A DNA stretch of 64,000 nt from Chloroflexi bacterium AL-N1 (GCA_013122435.1 WYDT01000013.1:124001-188000), one strand, 5' to 3'. Counted from the first letter of the stretch, positions 42,998 to 52,594 are shown. Notes: generated by a model not told the origin, from the sequence alone. Made by a program: numbers and translations.

Positions 42998-44110
42998 TCA
43001 GGGAATCTCCAGCCGCCACACACGGACGGTCCGGTCGTCGCTTCCTGATACCAGCAGGTCACCCGCTGCATTGCTGGCCAGATCATTGACCCACGCCCGA
43101 TGCCCACATAAGACTTGCACTTGCAATGGATGGCCAGTGCTTGGTAGTTGCCATACATAGAGGCGTGGATCGGGTTGCCCGATGATGGGAAGCCCTGCGA
43201 ATGGGTTAAAGGTTTGATTCCCTTTCCCACTATGAATAAGAAGTGTAGCCTGTCGCGCAAATACCACACTGGTGCCGCCGAGCACATACTCTTCGCCGCG
43301 ACGCTGTTTGGTGGCCACGTCCCAACGTCTGATATTCGCATTATGGTGGAACGTGAGCAACTCCATACTCGCCGCATCAAACATCATCGCATGCGTTCGA
43401 GGACCATTCTCATGAGCATCAGCCAGCATAGAGGATGTATGAGTGGACAGGTGCCACAGCATGACACTTCCATCAGATGCACCTGATGCTAAATAACTAC
43501 CATCGGGGCTAAAGGCCACCCGCTGTACATCCCAGAAGGCATCTGGGGTATTTGCAACTGGATGTCCTTGTAGTGTCTGCACCATTGTGCCAGTTTCCGC
43601 ATCATTGATGCGAATGTAGCCGTGCGGTCCACCACTGGCTATCAGCCGACCGGCAGGATGGACGGCAATATCAGTAATGCCGACAGCCAGCGGACGGCTA
43701 CCCTCGGGGTTTAATTCCTGAAGGCTGGTATCGGGAGTTATGCCTGGAAAGGTGTGGATACGTTGTCCCGTCTCAGCGCTCCAGAGATAGAGCATCCCGT
43801 CGTCACTTCCCGATAGAAGCGTGCCATCAGGTCGGAACACCAACGCAGTGACCGTGCCCTGATGCCCTTGCCAGGACTGGAGCATCTGTCTGGTGGGGTA
43901 GTCCCAGACGGTGATGGTGCCAGTGGCATCACCAGCGGCAATATACCTGGCATCGTCGCTAAGCACCACCTGAGTCGGTGGATGGGCCATACTGAAGGTA
44001 TGCTGGAGGGTCGAGTCAAAACGGTGCCAGAGCCAGATACTGCCGATGAGGAGCAGTGCGGCGCTGCCGATGAAGAACAGTAGTAATCGTGGAGGAGGGT
44101 AGCAAACCAT
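42998..44110 (-). CDS. Membrane-anchored WD40-repeat protein
   Basis: A 370-residue protein with one N-terminal membrane helix (about 8-28, LLLFFIGSAALLLIGSIWLW) and then about six or seven WD40 blades (VVLSDDARYIAAGDATGTITVWDY, TALVFRPDGTLLSGSDDGMLYLWSA, RVAFSPDGSYLASGASDGSVMLWHL, NDLASNAAGDLLVSGSDDRTVRVWRL). The propeller is probably outside the cytoplasm and should act as a protein-binding platform; no partner is known. AAAGGTCC precedes the ATG. A decayed paralogue lies at 40251-41456. Confidence 0.88.
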   Translation of the reverse strand: MVCYPPPRLLLFFIGSAALLLIGSIWLWHRFDSTLQHTFSMAHPPTQVVLSDDARYIAAGDATGTITVWDYPTRQMLQSWQGHQGTVTALVFRPDGTLLSGSDDGMLYLWSAETGQRIHTFPGITPDTSLQELNPEGSRPLAVGITDIAVHPAGRLIASGGPHGYIRINDAETGTMVQTLQGHPVANTPDAFWDVQRVAFSPDGSYLASGASDGSVMLWHLSTHTSSMLADAHENGPRTHAMMFDAASMELLTFHHNANIRRWDVATKQRRGEEYVLGGTSVVFARQATLLIHSGKGNQTFNPFAGLPIIGQPDPRLYVWQLPSTGHPLQVQVLCGHRAWVNDLASNAAGDLLVSGSDDRTVRVWRLEIP

Positions 44111-44419
44111 AGCGTGGACCTTTTGCTAGAGATAGTTTTACCAAAGAGTGGGAGTCATGACATTGACGCATCTGTGTCAGACGAAGAAGAGCGACAATGT
44201 GAAACCATATGAAGTTGTACCGTGATCGTGTAAAACCTTTTCGGAGCTTTTATACGTTTGGGAACAATGTGGGATTCTTCTCTTGGGGTCCCTGCCAGAA
44301 TGGGGATGACTTCATCGAATACAACGAGAACGCAACTGCTACCAGTCTGATACAGTGCAACGGCGCTATAGGCAGGTTGCACTGCTACACCAGATGGTAA
44401 TGTACGTTTTTATAAAACA
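44111..44419. other. Intergenic region, nothing recognised
   Basis: About 310 bases between the WD40 gene start and the end of pgsA, both on the minus strand. It should contain the WD40 promoter. The short frames on both strands (63-75 codons) overlap one another, lack ribosome binding sites and show no recognisable sequence. Confidence 0.4.
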
Positions 44420-45073
44420 CTAGGGAGATTTACTGGGCGGTGCGTCGCTGGTTGGTTGCGGAGACCAGTGGGCGATCAACATGGGGCGGGCATTCCAGAA
44501 ATATTCGATACCTGAGCCAATGGTCCAGATCAAGGCTAGTGCCATCGGTATCGGCCACATATTCGCAATCTGTGCGAGTACAACCAATGGGCCAGCGATG
44601 GCCTCAAATGTGAAGACAAATGGTGGAGTAGCCACACCAACGAGCGCCGCCGCTACCAAACGCCAGATCAACGCAATCACAATAATCGTGAGCTTTTGTT
44701 TGCCCCATGCCCGCGCCGGAATGACTTCGCCCTGTGCAGCCGCATACGACCGTAACCCAGAGACAGCAAAATCGCGCCCGATAATCAGGATAACCACCCA
44801 GCTAGAAATCAATTCCTGTTGCACCATAGGGATCAGCGCACCGGCCACAAAAATCTTATCCGAGATCGTATCGAGAAAAACCCCGAGTGGAGAAACAACC
44901 TTGAACTTACGGGCTAAACGACCATCAGCAATATCGCTGATCGCCATCAGGAGTAAAAGCAGAATCGCCGCAACATAACCAAGGGTACTACCAGCGAGGA
45001 TAAAAAGAACCAGTAGGGGTGTTGTTATGATACGAAAAAGACCAAGTAAGTTCGGAATACTATGTCTAGTCAA
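44420..45073 (-). CDS. pgsA: CDP-diacylglycerol-glycerol-3-phosphate 3-phosphatidyltransferase
   Basis: A 217-residue integral membrane enzyme with about five or six helices that makes phosphatidylglycerol phosphate from CDP-diacylglycerol. The CDP-alcohol phosphatidyltransferase signature is complete: SDIADGRLARKF...SPLGVFLDTISDK (DxxDGxxAR, then GxxxDxxxD). The start is most likely TTG at 45073, because GGAGG lies five bases upstream of it and the frame then begins MTRHSIPNLLGLFRI as in other PgsA proteins. The longer frame to 45097 would put the ribosome binding site inside the gene. It follows a glycosidase and a membrane protein gene in a minus-strand operon. Confidence 0.92.
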   Translation of the reverse strand: MTRHSIPNLLGLFRIITTPLLVLFILAGSTLGYVAAILLLLLMAISDIADGRLARKFKVVSPLGVFLDTISDKIFVAGALIPMVQQELISSWVVILIIGRDFAVSGLRSYAAAQGEVIPARAWGKQKLTIIVIALIWRLVAAALVGVATPPFVFTFEAIAGPLVVLAQIANMWPIPMALALIWTIGSGIEYFWNARPMLIAHWSPQPTSDAPPSKSP

Positions 45074-45121
45074 TGAAACCTCCTCGCCAATTGACACATT
45101 CTTTTATTATACTCCCAAAAT

Positions 45122-46711
45122 CTAGCGCGCGGTGAAGCGCGTGGGAAAACGCACAGGGCTACGAACACTGGTGACATTGCGAACACGGTACTCACGGTCT
45201 GGCGTCAATGTTAGCGTGGCTTGAGACAACGCCGGGCCATTATTCACTTGCAGCAACGAGCCACTGTTCATTGGATAAAGTACGACCTGTATGGGACGAT
45301 CAACGTGTACATGATACTCTTCTGCAAGCATGTCAAGGCGCAGTTGCACCTGTGTGTCCTGGTAGGTAAAATCCGATACACCATCATCCTGCAACGCACG
45401 GTAGGGTCGTGGGCGAATGATCAGCGCTTCAGGCGTCATCGTGAGGCCGTAATGCCCCCCATAAATAGCCATAAACCATGCGGCACTATCCCACGCCCGC
45501 CCACCATCCGCGCTGTTACCCGCACCATAGCGCGCATTCGATCCCGCCGCAAACTCAACGACCGGCGGATACGTTGTGCGGGCCATCGCCGTGTATGCGC
45601 GCATCGTCCGATCAGCGGCATCAGGATAGCCCGCGTTCGTGTAGGCCGGAGCCGCGATACCAACGATCCAGGGCGCGCTGGCATCCAGCATCCACAATGG
45701 CACCGGAGGATCGACCACACGACGTACTTCTGGGGGATAGCCACCCAACGTTAATTTCATCGGCGTCGGCCCATCGAGCAATGCAGGCAATAACCGCTGT
45801 AACTCAACAACTAAGGGACCATAGCGCGGACCATCGTCTGGTGCGATCAGGCCACTCCGCAATGCCTCAAATACCCCAAAAGTTTCGAGAATCGACACTA
45901 TTTGTCCGTTAGCGCCCCGCCAGGCGATGGGCCACACTTGATCATCGAGCCAATAGCCACCAAGCGTCGTTGGCCGATGGAAAGCTTCGCGAAGACGGGC
46001 TGCCCGTTCTTGCCATACTGATCCATCCTGCTCCACATATGTTTCTAATGCTGCTAACTCACGAAAGGCACTATAAAACTTGGCCAGTGCATAGGTGTGC
46101 ATAACGCTATTACGAACCGAGTCATAGTACCCAAATGGAAATACATCACGATCTGGCAACCCATCATCATTACTGTCAAGACGGACAATCCACATGCCAA
46201 TACGCTCAAGAGTTGCACGATGCTCCAGATAGAATGCATGATCACCCGTTTTGGCAACGTACACATAGACAGCATGAATCAGATTGGGCATACTATCCCA
46301 ACTTGCCCGATTTTCAACCAGTCCACGATCAAGGTAAATGGTTTCCGGTACCATACCCTCAGCGTCGGTGAGGGTGAGAAACTGAGTAATGTTGTCACGA
46401 AAGACAGACAAATCACTTAATGGATAGGCATAACCGCTGATGGCATAATCAAGATCACGTGTCCAGAGACTGTTGGTATAGCTACGCTGGCTGGCCCGCA
46501 AACCACGCTTCCCTTGCACTGTGACGATATTTGCGGCGTACCCATGTTCAAGCAAAAGATCGCTCACATCCTGTTCGTAGCGTGTTGTGGCATTTTCTGT
46601 ACCAGGTATGGGGCTGATGAGGAAAGGCACTATCGCCATGAGAAAAAAGAGACGAAGGTAGCATCGACGTGTGCTGCCAATAGTATGCGATTTGAAACGT
46701 GCACCTTGCAT
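45122..46711 (-). CDS. Exported six-hairpin glycosidase-like protein
   Basis: A 529-residue protein with an N-terminal signal or anchor helix (about 19-36, LRLFFLMAIVPFLISPIP) and an (alpha/alpha)6 barrel-type body: YTNSLWTRDLDYAISGYAYPL, ASWDSMPNLIHAVYVYVAKTGD, RLDSNDDGLPDRDVFPFGYYDSV, GAGNSADGGRAWDSAAWFMAIYGGHYGLT, and a C-terminal beta domain. This is the shape of GH15/GH63/GH94-like enzymes, but I cannot choose a family or substrate. Its ATG overlaps the region of the upstream stop codon, so it is translationally coupled to the GT-C-like gene. The pair probably acts on an envelope glycan. Confidence 0.78.
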   Translation of the reverse strand: MQGARFKSHTIGSTRRCYLRLFFLMAIVPFLISPIPGTENATTRYEQDVSDLLLEHGYAANIVTVQGKRGLRASQRSYTNSLWTRDLDYAISGYAYPLSDLSVFRDNITQFLTLTDAEGMVPETIYLDRGLVENRASWDSMPNLIHAVYVYVAKTGDHAFYLEHRATLERIGMWIVRLDSNDDGLPDRDVFPFGYYDSVRNSVMHTYALAKFYSAFRELAALETYVEQDGSVWQERAARLREAFHRPTTLGGYWLDDQVWPIAWRGANGQIVSILETFGVFEALRSGLIAPDDGPRYGPLVVELQRLLPALLDGPTPMKLTLGGYPPEVRRVVDPPVPLWMLDASAPWIVGIAAPAYTNAGYPDAADRTMRAYTAMARTTYPPVVEFAAGSNARYGAGNSADGGRAWDSAAWFMAIYGGHYGLTMTPEALIIRPRPYRALQDDGVSDFTYQDTQVQLRLDMLAEEYHVHVDRPIQVVLYPMNSGSLLQVNNGPALSQATLTLTPDREYRVRNVTSVRSPVRFPTRFTAR

Positions 46712-46714
46712 TAA

Positions 46715-48193
46715 CTAACGTTCCACGCTTTCCCGCTCAATATTACTCAAACGCTCATACAACCCAAGTGACATCAGGGCTGTGATCAATGCAGGAGTGT
46801 AGAGATAGGGCCACAGCACCGGATTAAAAACCGTAAAGAGCAAAAATGCCGCCGTGATGAATGATGACAGCAGGGCCAACGGTGCTCTCCGCCACCAATA
46901 GAAGGCCAACAGGCCCAGCAGCAAACTCATCTGAATGGGCTTGAGCATTCCCTCCAGATCGCGGCGCCAGAAGATACTGCTAAAGCCAACCTGCCTGGCC
47001 CATGTGTTGTCCATATCCCAGCGTAGTTGCGGAAATAGACTATTGTCATTAAACCAACGATAGGCGCCAAGCATAAACTGTTGCGGGGACCAGAGCAGGA
47101 AAGGTAGAATGATTGCTGCTGCGACCAACAGCGCAAGCATGACAGAGGCAGTCGTTTGGCGCCAGCCATGCGTGCGTAGCCAGTACAGACCGACGAAGGG
47201 CGCCACCACAGCAATCAGCGGCGACGTGGCCGCACAAACACCGAGCGCAACTGCTGCACCCCAGCGATGGCCACAAATGACCAGCGCCAGCGTGACTGCG
47301 AGAACAGCCCACCAGATCGGCGCAGTGGTAGCCTGAGTCCAGTGTTGCAACGAAGGCTGCAAAAACACCCATGCCCACACAAGCAGTCCCACACTTGTGC
47401 CGATCAGGCAACGTTGATTAGTCTGCATTCCCGCATCTGCCCCACGCGAAGTAGCAATCCAGGACAGTGTGGCACCAATGGTGAGTTCAGCCAGCACACT
47501 CGTCACCCGCATATCGACTCCGAGGCTGTAGGCCGGGAGATAGGCGAGCCACGTAATGGGCAGATAGGTCAATGGAAGTTCCCACGGCATGGTATAGATC
47601 GTGTAGGGGCTCTCTCCAGCCAGAAAATTTGCGAGTGCACCCTGCACAAGTGGCAGCATATCACCGCGCGACGGCTCTATCGGGATGGCGCTAAAACTCA
47701 TCACACGCACAAGGCTCCCCAGCGAAACAGCCAGCCAGATCAGCCATGTGAGCGGTGGTGGGCGTATTATTGCAAACCACAACAGTAATCCACCAATACT
47801 AAAGCCAATTATGTGTACAAGAGGCATAGCTGGCGTGATAAAAATGTAAAAGTCACGCAGGGTTGCCAGCCAGGCCAACAGCATCAGTGCAGTCACTCCG
47901 CGTTGGACGAGTTGTGGGGAAAACATCGCCATAGACGCAAGACGCGGGGTGCTACACAGCCACCCGATGGCAACAACGACCAACAGGGCCGCCGTCCCTA
48001 ATATGAGTGGGGCACCCAGCAAGCGATCCAGACTATACACATGCAGCGATCCAGTTATGTCAAGTACAAGCGCCAATACAATGGTCAGTGAGAAAACCCA
48101 CCCATAGTGTGCGGTAAGGCCACGCAAACGAATAAACATAGCGCGGAGGGATGAACGTTGCAGCATTGGCGCCTGTGATGAGGATGAACTCAT
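46715..48193 (-). CDS. Polytopic membrane protein, probable GT-C-type glycosyltransferase
   Basis: A 492-residue protein with about eleven or twelve membrane helices and a first large extracytoplasmic loop containing VMSFSAIPIEPSRGDMLPLVQGALANFLAGESPYTIYTMPWELPLTYLPITWLAY. This acidic/aromatic loop and YTxxTMPW...PLTYLPxTWLAY element are typical of polyprenyl-phosphate sugar-dependent GT-C enzymes (GT87/DUF2029-like). The sugar is unknown. Start 48193 (MSSSSSQAP) is preferred over the longer frame to 48274 because the extension looks non-coding. It is coupled to the glycosidase-like gene and may supply its glycan substrate. Confidence 0.72.
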   Translation of the reverse strand: MSSSSSQAPMLQRSSLRAMFIRLRGLTAHYGWVFSLTIVLALVLDITGSLHVYSLDRLLGAPLILGTAALLVVVAIGWLCSTPRLASMAMFSPQLVQRGVTALMLLAWLATLRDFYIFITPAMPLVHIIGFSIGGLLLWFAIIRPPPLTWLIWLAVSLGSLVRVMSFSAIPIEPSRGDMLPLVQGALANFLAGESPYTIYTMPWELPLTYLPITWLAYLPAYSLGVDMRVTSVLAELTIGATLSWIATSRGADAGMQTNQRCLIGTSVGLLVWAWVFLQPSLQHWTQATTAPIWWAVLAVTLALVICGHRWGAAVALGVCAATSPLIAVVAPFVGLYWLRTHGWRQTTASVMLALLVAAAIILPFLLWSPQQFMLGAYRWFNDNSLFPQLRWDMDNTWARQVGFSSIFWRRDLEGMLKPIQMSLLLGLLAFYWWRRAPLALLSSFITAAFLLFTVFNPVLWPYLYTPALITALMSLGLYERLSNIERESVER

Positions 48194-48364
48194 GTAACCT
48201 AATTCTTTAACATACAGATCCTCGATTGACCGCCCTATTGTACCGCAAGACGACCATTCCCAAACAAGGCACATACGATAGACATACGTTCTTCACAGGG
48301 ATTTCACAGCTTCACTCTATGATACAGGTATGAACAAACGTTATGGATTAAGGAGGACACCACC

Positions 48365-48835
48365 ATGCGTAGCTTGAAGAACATATCACGAACGGTAGTA
48401 GTAACGATTGGCATGCTGTTGATGATGACCATGACTATTGGTAGTACTTTTGCGGCTAATCTGGCCGAAGAAAGCGTCACGGGAACAGGCACTCTGCGTG
48501 CGACTGGTTCAGGAACAGCTCAGATCGGTGGAAGTGGCCAGGTTATTATCCAGCGTGGCTTTGGCGAAGTATATGTGAGTGGTGCCGACTCTATCGATAC
48601 GGTCGGACGCGGGTATCATGAGGTCTTAGATGATGGGAGGGTACGTTTACAGGGCATTGCTGGAAACGTCACCATCCGTGGTACGAATATGTCGATTAAG
48701 ATCATCGGCGGACGGGTGGGCTTTCGCGCCGACGGCAACGGTACTGTTACACTCAAAGGCCAAGGATTATATGACGCCAACGGCAACAACGGGCGCTGGA
48801 CCGAGGAAGGCGTAACACTCACCATCGAGGTATAA
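48365..48835 (+). CDS. Secreted Gly-rich beta-repeat protein
   Basis: A 156-residue secreted protein. The signal peptide is about 1-30 (MRSLKN..., cleavage near TFA-A). The mature part is a repetitive beta pattern with GTGTLRATGSGTAQIGGSGQVIIQRGFGEVYVSG and later VGFRADGNGTVTLKGQGLYDANG. Similar short secreted proteins occur in Chloroflexi, in my recollection, with no known function. AAGGAGG seven bases before the ATG is very strong, suggesting high expression. It is monocistronic, ending in a hairpin terminator, and is divergent from the GT-C-like gene. Confidence 0.78.
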   Translation: MRSLKNISRTVVVTIGMLLMMTMTIGSTFAANLAEESVTGTGTLRATGSGTAQIGGSGQVIIQRGFGEVYVSGADSIDTVGRGYHEVLDDGRVRLQGIAGNVTIRGTNMSIKIIGGRVGFRADGNGTVTLKGQGLYDANGNNGRWTEEGVTLTIEV

Positions 48836-48877
48836 GATCACTATGCAGTGACAATGCTACGTTATCGGTAGCAAAAA

Positions 48878-48918
48878 CAGGCATGAGAGAGCCGGAATGG
48901 TCTCTTATGCCTGTCTTT
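48878..48918 (+). terminator. Intrinsic terminator after the Gly-rich secreted protein
   Basis: A long stem (CAGGCATGAGAGAGCC / GGTCTCTTATGCCTG, two mismatches) with a 5-base loop is followed by TCTTT. Confidence 0.75.
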
Positions 48919-48968
48919 GCATTCTGTGCTGCCTGAAGTACACAAATGCTGCCATAATACTATCAGCA

Positions 48969-49011
48969 CATATGCGTCAACATATGCTATACTTTGCAGT
49001 ATTGCATATGC
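48969..49011. repeat. Three phased CATATGC repeats over a promoter
   Basis: CATATGC occurs at 48969, 48981 and 49005, i.e. with start-to-start spacing of 12 and 24 bases, on both sides of a TATACT -10 box at 48988-48993. The last copy is within the palindrome GCATATGC. This looks like a set of phased binding sites upstream of the helicase-associated gene and recO. Confidence 0.45.
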
Positions 49012-49105
49012 TTTTGGTAAACTCGTTAGAGTATGTTTAGAGCGAAGCATAACAACTGGTTTCAATATTTAAGTACAACAAGCTGTACACGCTGATAAAG
49101 GAACT

Positions 49106-51058
49106 ATGCAGCAGCACGACCGGGCTACGACAGCAACATTTCAACAATGGTTTGCTGAGCGAAGCACCTCCGAGCGCGCAACTGTAACGCGTCTCTGGGC
49201 GCTCACAAAAAACACCATTTCAGCACAGACAAATGTTATTGATGCTTTTCTACGACCAGATGTCGTAAATTCTCTTTTAGCATCGCTTAAGCCCCACACC
49301 CGTGCTGCGCTCACACGTGTACAGGAATACGGCAATGCTATTCCCAGGGCCGTGCTAGAACGTGAATTTGGCACTATACGCTCATATGACCAATATCCCA
49401 ATCCACGCACCTACTTGCTGGCTCTTTCACACCCATCTTCAGCAACCGAACGACTTTGGATTCTGGGATTAATACAATTGCTTCATATCGGAACCGTACC
49501 AATGTATGTTATTCCTGCTGATCTACAACCATTGTTGCCAACTGTGCCACTACGTGAACATACATTGCAACTACAACCAGGCCCTGAGCCAGCCACTGTG
49601 TACCAGAGTAGTCCGCATACTATTGAGAATTATGTGCTCATATGCTTAGATGCAGCTCAACAGGGCTTGCTAACCTATACCGCTACAGGTCATCTCAACA
49701 AAACGAGTCTTGTCAATCTCAGCAAGCACTGGGATACCCACCTCGACATGCAGGATGTCACACGTGAAGAGCACTGGCCCTATGTGAGTTTGCTACGTGC
49801 AATCTTAGAAGATGCCGGTTTGCTGCGGAGTAGCGCGGATGGGCGGGTGCTCCCAACACGCGCAGCCTTAGATTGGATGCGTCTGCCACAGATTGGACGC
49901 ATCCGTCGTTTGCTTGCGGGATGGAGTGGGTCATCGTGGGACGAATTGGTGGTGCTTGAAAAGATACACTTTCAACGTGCGTACAACCGTGACTTGTCGC
50001 AGACCAAAGACACGATCCTCACGCTACTCACACAAATAGCACCACACCAGTGGATCAACCTCGCAGACTTCATTACAGAAACGCAACGAATCGAGCCAGA
50101 TTTCGCGCGGCCTGATGGCAACTATGACTGCTGGGGCATTACCGACCGCTTTGCTCGACCACTCGATGGGTTTACCTATTGGGAGGACGTTGAAGGGCAG
50201 CAACTGCGTGCCATTATAACGTATACACTGCACTGGCTGGGGCTGATTGATCTTGGATTTGAGGGGAACTCTGTCAGTCATTTTCGCTTAAACTACATGG
50301 GTGCTGCACTACTACATGATGAACCATGGACAGATATGACCCCAAAAGAAGCGTTGATTGTTCAGGGCAACTTTGAAGTCCTTGTTCCAATGTATGCTAC
50401 CCTTTTTGTGCGTTTCCAGATTCGACGGATTGCAGAACATATCCAACAGCATGAAACAAGTACCTATAAACTTACCCGGAAGAGTGTTCAACAAGCTGTT
50501 GAGCAGGGGATCTCCGTTGAAAACATGTTGCGATTCCTGAGCGAGCAAAGTGGTCGTAATCTTCCACAACATGTGGTCGTAACCTTGCAAGAGTGGGGGC
50601 AACAAACCACTCGTTTGTCGCTGCAACGTGCAGTACTTCTGGAGGCTGATGACCCGCTGTTGCTTGAGCAGATTAAACATGACAGACGGGTGAGACTCCC
50701 CCAGGTTGAGGCAATCACAGACAAGATCTGGGCGCTCCAGGAGGGTGATGGACCAACCCTTGCAACACAACTCCACAAGGCTGGCTATGGTCTTATGGGA
50801 GACACAACGACTTCCAACACACCATTGCGTAAACATGATCTGACAATCCTTTTTGCCGCGTTGGAATTTTATGCAACTGCTTGTACAATGCTTGAAACTG
50901 AGAACGATGCCAGCAACGCCCTGCGACGGCGCGTTGCAAAACTACTCTCGGACAAGCAATTGCATCGCGCATACCGTATAAGCAGTGTTGCACTTCAGCA
51001 GCTTGAAAAACAGTTGTGCAATGAAGAGAGTCATATATCACATGAAAAACAAACATAG
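49106..51058 (+). CDS. Helicase-associated (XPB/Ssl2 N-terminal-like) domain protein
   Basis: A 650-residue soluble protein. The N-terminal half is helical with winged-helix-like segments (FGTIRSYDQYPNPRTYLLAL). The region near residues 415-560 reads LIVQGNFEVLVPMYATLFVRFQIRRIAEHI, YKLTRKSVQQAVEQGISVENMLRFLSEQSGRNLPQHVVVTLQEWGQQ. This is the pattern of the helicase-associated domain (PF13625-like) that in other proteins sits next to XPB-type helicase cores. There are no Walker motifs, so it is not itself a helicase; a DNA-binding or repair accessory role is inferred. RecO follows 47 bases downstream. Confidence 0.75.
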   Translation: MQQHDRATTATFQQWFAERSTSERATVTRLWALTKNTISAQTNVIDAFLRPDVVNSLLASLKPHTRAALTRVQEYGNAIPRAVLEREFGTIRSYDQYPNPRTYLLALSHPSSATERLWILGLIQLLHIGTVPMYVIPADLQPLLPTVPLREHTLQLQPGPEPATVYQSSPHTIENYVLICLDAAQQGLLTYTATGHLNKTSLVNLSKHWDTHLDMQDVTREEHWPYVSLLRAILEDAGLLRSSADGRVLPTRAALDWMRLPQIGRIRRLLAGWSGSSWDELVVLEKIHFQRAYNRDLSQTKDTILTLLTQIAPHQWINLADFITETQRIEPDFARPDGNYDCWGITDRFARPLDGFTYWEDVEGQQLRAIITYTLHWLGLIDLGFEGNSVSHFRLNYMGAALLHDEPWTDMTPKEALIVQGNFEVLVPMYATLFVRFQIRRIAEHIQQHETSTYKLTRKSVQQAVEQGISVENMLRFLSEQSGRNLPQHVVVTLQEWGQQTTRLSLQRAVLLEADDPLLLEQIKHDRRVRLPQVEAITDKIWALQEGDGPTLATQLHKAGYGLMGDTTTSNTPLRKHDLTILFAALEFYATACTMLETENDASNALRRRVAKLLSDKQLHRAYRISSVALQQLEKQLCNEESHISHEKQT

Positions 51059-51105
51059 CATTCATGCACTACGTGTATACACATGCTGCATGGTAAAGAG
51101 GGCTT

Positions 51106-51867
51106 ATGGCACGTCATCGCGTATATCGAACTGAAGCTGTTGTTATTCGCCGGAGTGATTTTGGTGAGGCCGATCGACTCCTTACTTTAATAACTCCACA
51201 GGGCAAACGACGTGTGATTGCCAAGGGTACCCGTAAAACGACAAGCCGTTTAGCCGGGCATATCGAGCTGTTCACGCATACCACTATGCTTCTGGCCATC
51301 GGTCGCACCCTCGATATTGTGACACAGAGTGTCGTAGTAAGCCAATTTCATGAACTCCGTCATGACCTGCAACGCATCAGTGCTGCATACTATGTTGCTG
51401 AACTTATTGATCATCTGGTCGGAGACGAAGATGAAAACCGCCCGGCGTTTGATCTGCTGCTGGCAACACTGAGTGCCCTTGATATAACCCGCAATATTGA
51501 TCTGATCCTACGCTACTACGAGTTGCACCTACTGAGCTATGCGGGCTATCGACCTCAATTTCACTACTGTGCGGCATGTCAGGAGGTTTTATACGAGGAT
51601 GCAAATCGTTTTAGCCCATCAAATGGCGGAATGCTCTGTCCACGTTGTGGAACACACGATGCTACGGCAATGGCTGTCAGCCTGAACGCATTCAAACTTT
51701 TGCGTTTTTTACAAGCACAATCACTGGAAGCTATTGAAGAACTTACCCTCACGCAGGCTGTCTGTGAGGAAGTCAGACAGATACTCCATGTCTATGTTCG
51801 GCAGATCTTGGAACGCAATCTGAAATCAATCGCTTTTCTACAGGAAGTCCGTCAAACCATACCGTAG
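51106..51867 (+). CDS. recO: DNA repair protein RecO
   Basis: A 253-residue RecO of normal length. It helps load RecA onto SSB-coated DNA with RecF and RecR. The N-terminal OB fold reads YRTEAVVIRRSDFGEADRLLTLITPQGKRRVIAKGTRK. The zinc-finger Cys pairs are CAAC and CPRC, with GYRPQFHYCAAC and SNGGMLCPRC characteristic of the family. The start at 51106 follows AAAGAGGGCTT. It is downstream of the helicase-associated gene and upstream of a bPH protein, all on one strand, which suggests a shared transcript. Confidence 0.95.
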   Translation: MARHRVYRTEAVVIRRSDFGEADRLLTLITPQGKRRVIAKGTRKTTSRLAGHIELFTHTTMLLAIGRTLDIVTQSVVVSQFHELRHDLQRISAAYYVAELIDHLVGDEDENRPAFDLLLATLSALDITRNIDLILRYYELHLLSYAGYRPQFHYCAACQEVLYEDANRFSPSNGGMLCPRCGTHDATAMAVSLNAFKLLRFLQAQSLEAIEELTLTQAVCEEVRQILHVYVRQILERNLKSIAFLQEVRQTIP

Positions 51868-51901
51868 ATCGACGTTTCAGCAACCATACAAGGAGTCAGT
51901 G

Positions 51902-52594
51902 ATGGCCTATCTTGATGAACTCTTAAGCCGCGGTGAACGTGTTGTATATGTCGGACGACAACATACGTTCGTATTAGTGAGCAATATTGTCGCTGAAACA
52001 TTTCTCATTGTTATGTTGATAGCAGCTGGCATCGCTTCCCAAGGCGCTTTTGGCAACCGTTTTATTCAAGGCATACCTGTTGGGCAAGTTGTCTTTGTTG
52101 TGTGTGGTATCATCAGCGTTATGATCCTTATCAGTGCATTCTTAGATTATTTACGCTGGAACAATGAAGAGTATGTGGTAACTGATCAACGCGTCATTCA
52201 ACTGCGGGGTATTTTCAGTAAGTCCGCCACTGACTCATCGCTTGAAAAAATCACAGATCTCGAATTGCGACAGAGCTGGCTGGGCCGTATATTCAATTTC
52301 GGTGATATTCAAATTCTCACGGCATCTGATCTGGGCGTTAGCACCATGCGAAAGATTGCCCAACCAATCGACTTTAAGCGGGCTATGCTCGAAGCAAAAA
52401 ATCATCAAAGCCGTGGGTATGGATACATGGACCCTCAGGCTGTTTCGGCCTATATGCAGCCGCCACCTGCCTATCGAGGACCACAGACAGATGTTGAACA
52501 AACGTTGCAAAAACTGGCAGACTTGCGTGATCAAGGGCTGCTTTCACAGGACGAATTTGAAGCAAAACGACGTGATCTATTGCGTAGAATTTAA
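51902..52594 (+). CDS. Bacterial PH (bPH2) membrane protein with SHOCT tail
   Basis: A 230-residue protein. Two N-terminal transmembrane helices (about 22-45 and 62-82) are followed by a bPH domain: EEYVVTDQRVIQLRGIFSKSATDSSLEKITDLELRQSWLGRIFNFGDIQILTASD. A Pro-rich linker leads to a C-terminal SHOCT motif (LQKLADLRDQGLLSQDEFEAKRRDLL), often found on such proteins. The role is unknown; bPH domains may bind lipids or partners at the membrane. The ATG at 51902 has AGGAG six bases upstream; the GTG at 51899 is less well placed. Confidence 0.88.
   Translation: MAYLDELLSRGERVVYVGRQHTFVLVSNIVAETFLIVMLIAAGIASQGAFGNRFIQGIPVGQVVFVVCGIISVMILISAFLDYLRWNNEEYVVTDQRVIQLRGIFSKSATDSSLEKITDLELRQSWLGRIFNFGDIQILTASDLGVSTMRKIAQPIDFKRAMLEAKNHQSRGYGYMDPQAVSAYMQPPPAYRGPQTDVEQTLQKLADLRDQGLLSQDEFEAKRRDLLRRI

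Noticed and set aside
44155..44400. Small frames on both strands upstream of the WD40 gene
   Set aside because: They overlap one another, lack ribosome binding sites and are not recognisable.
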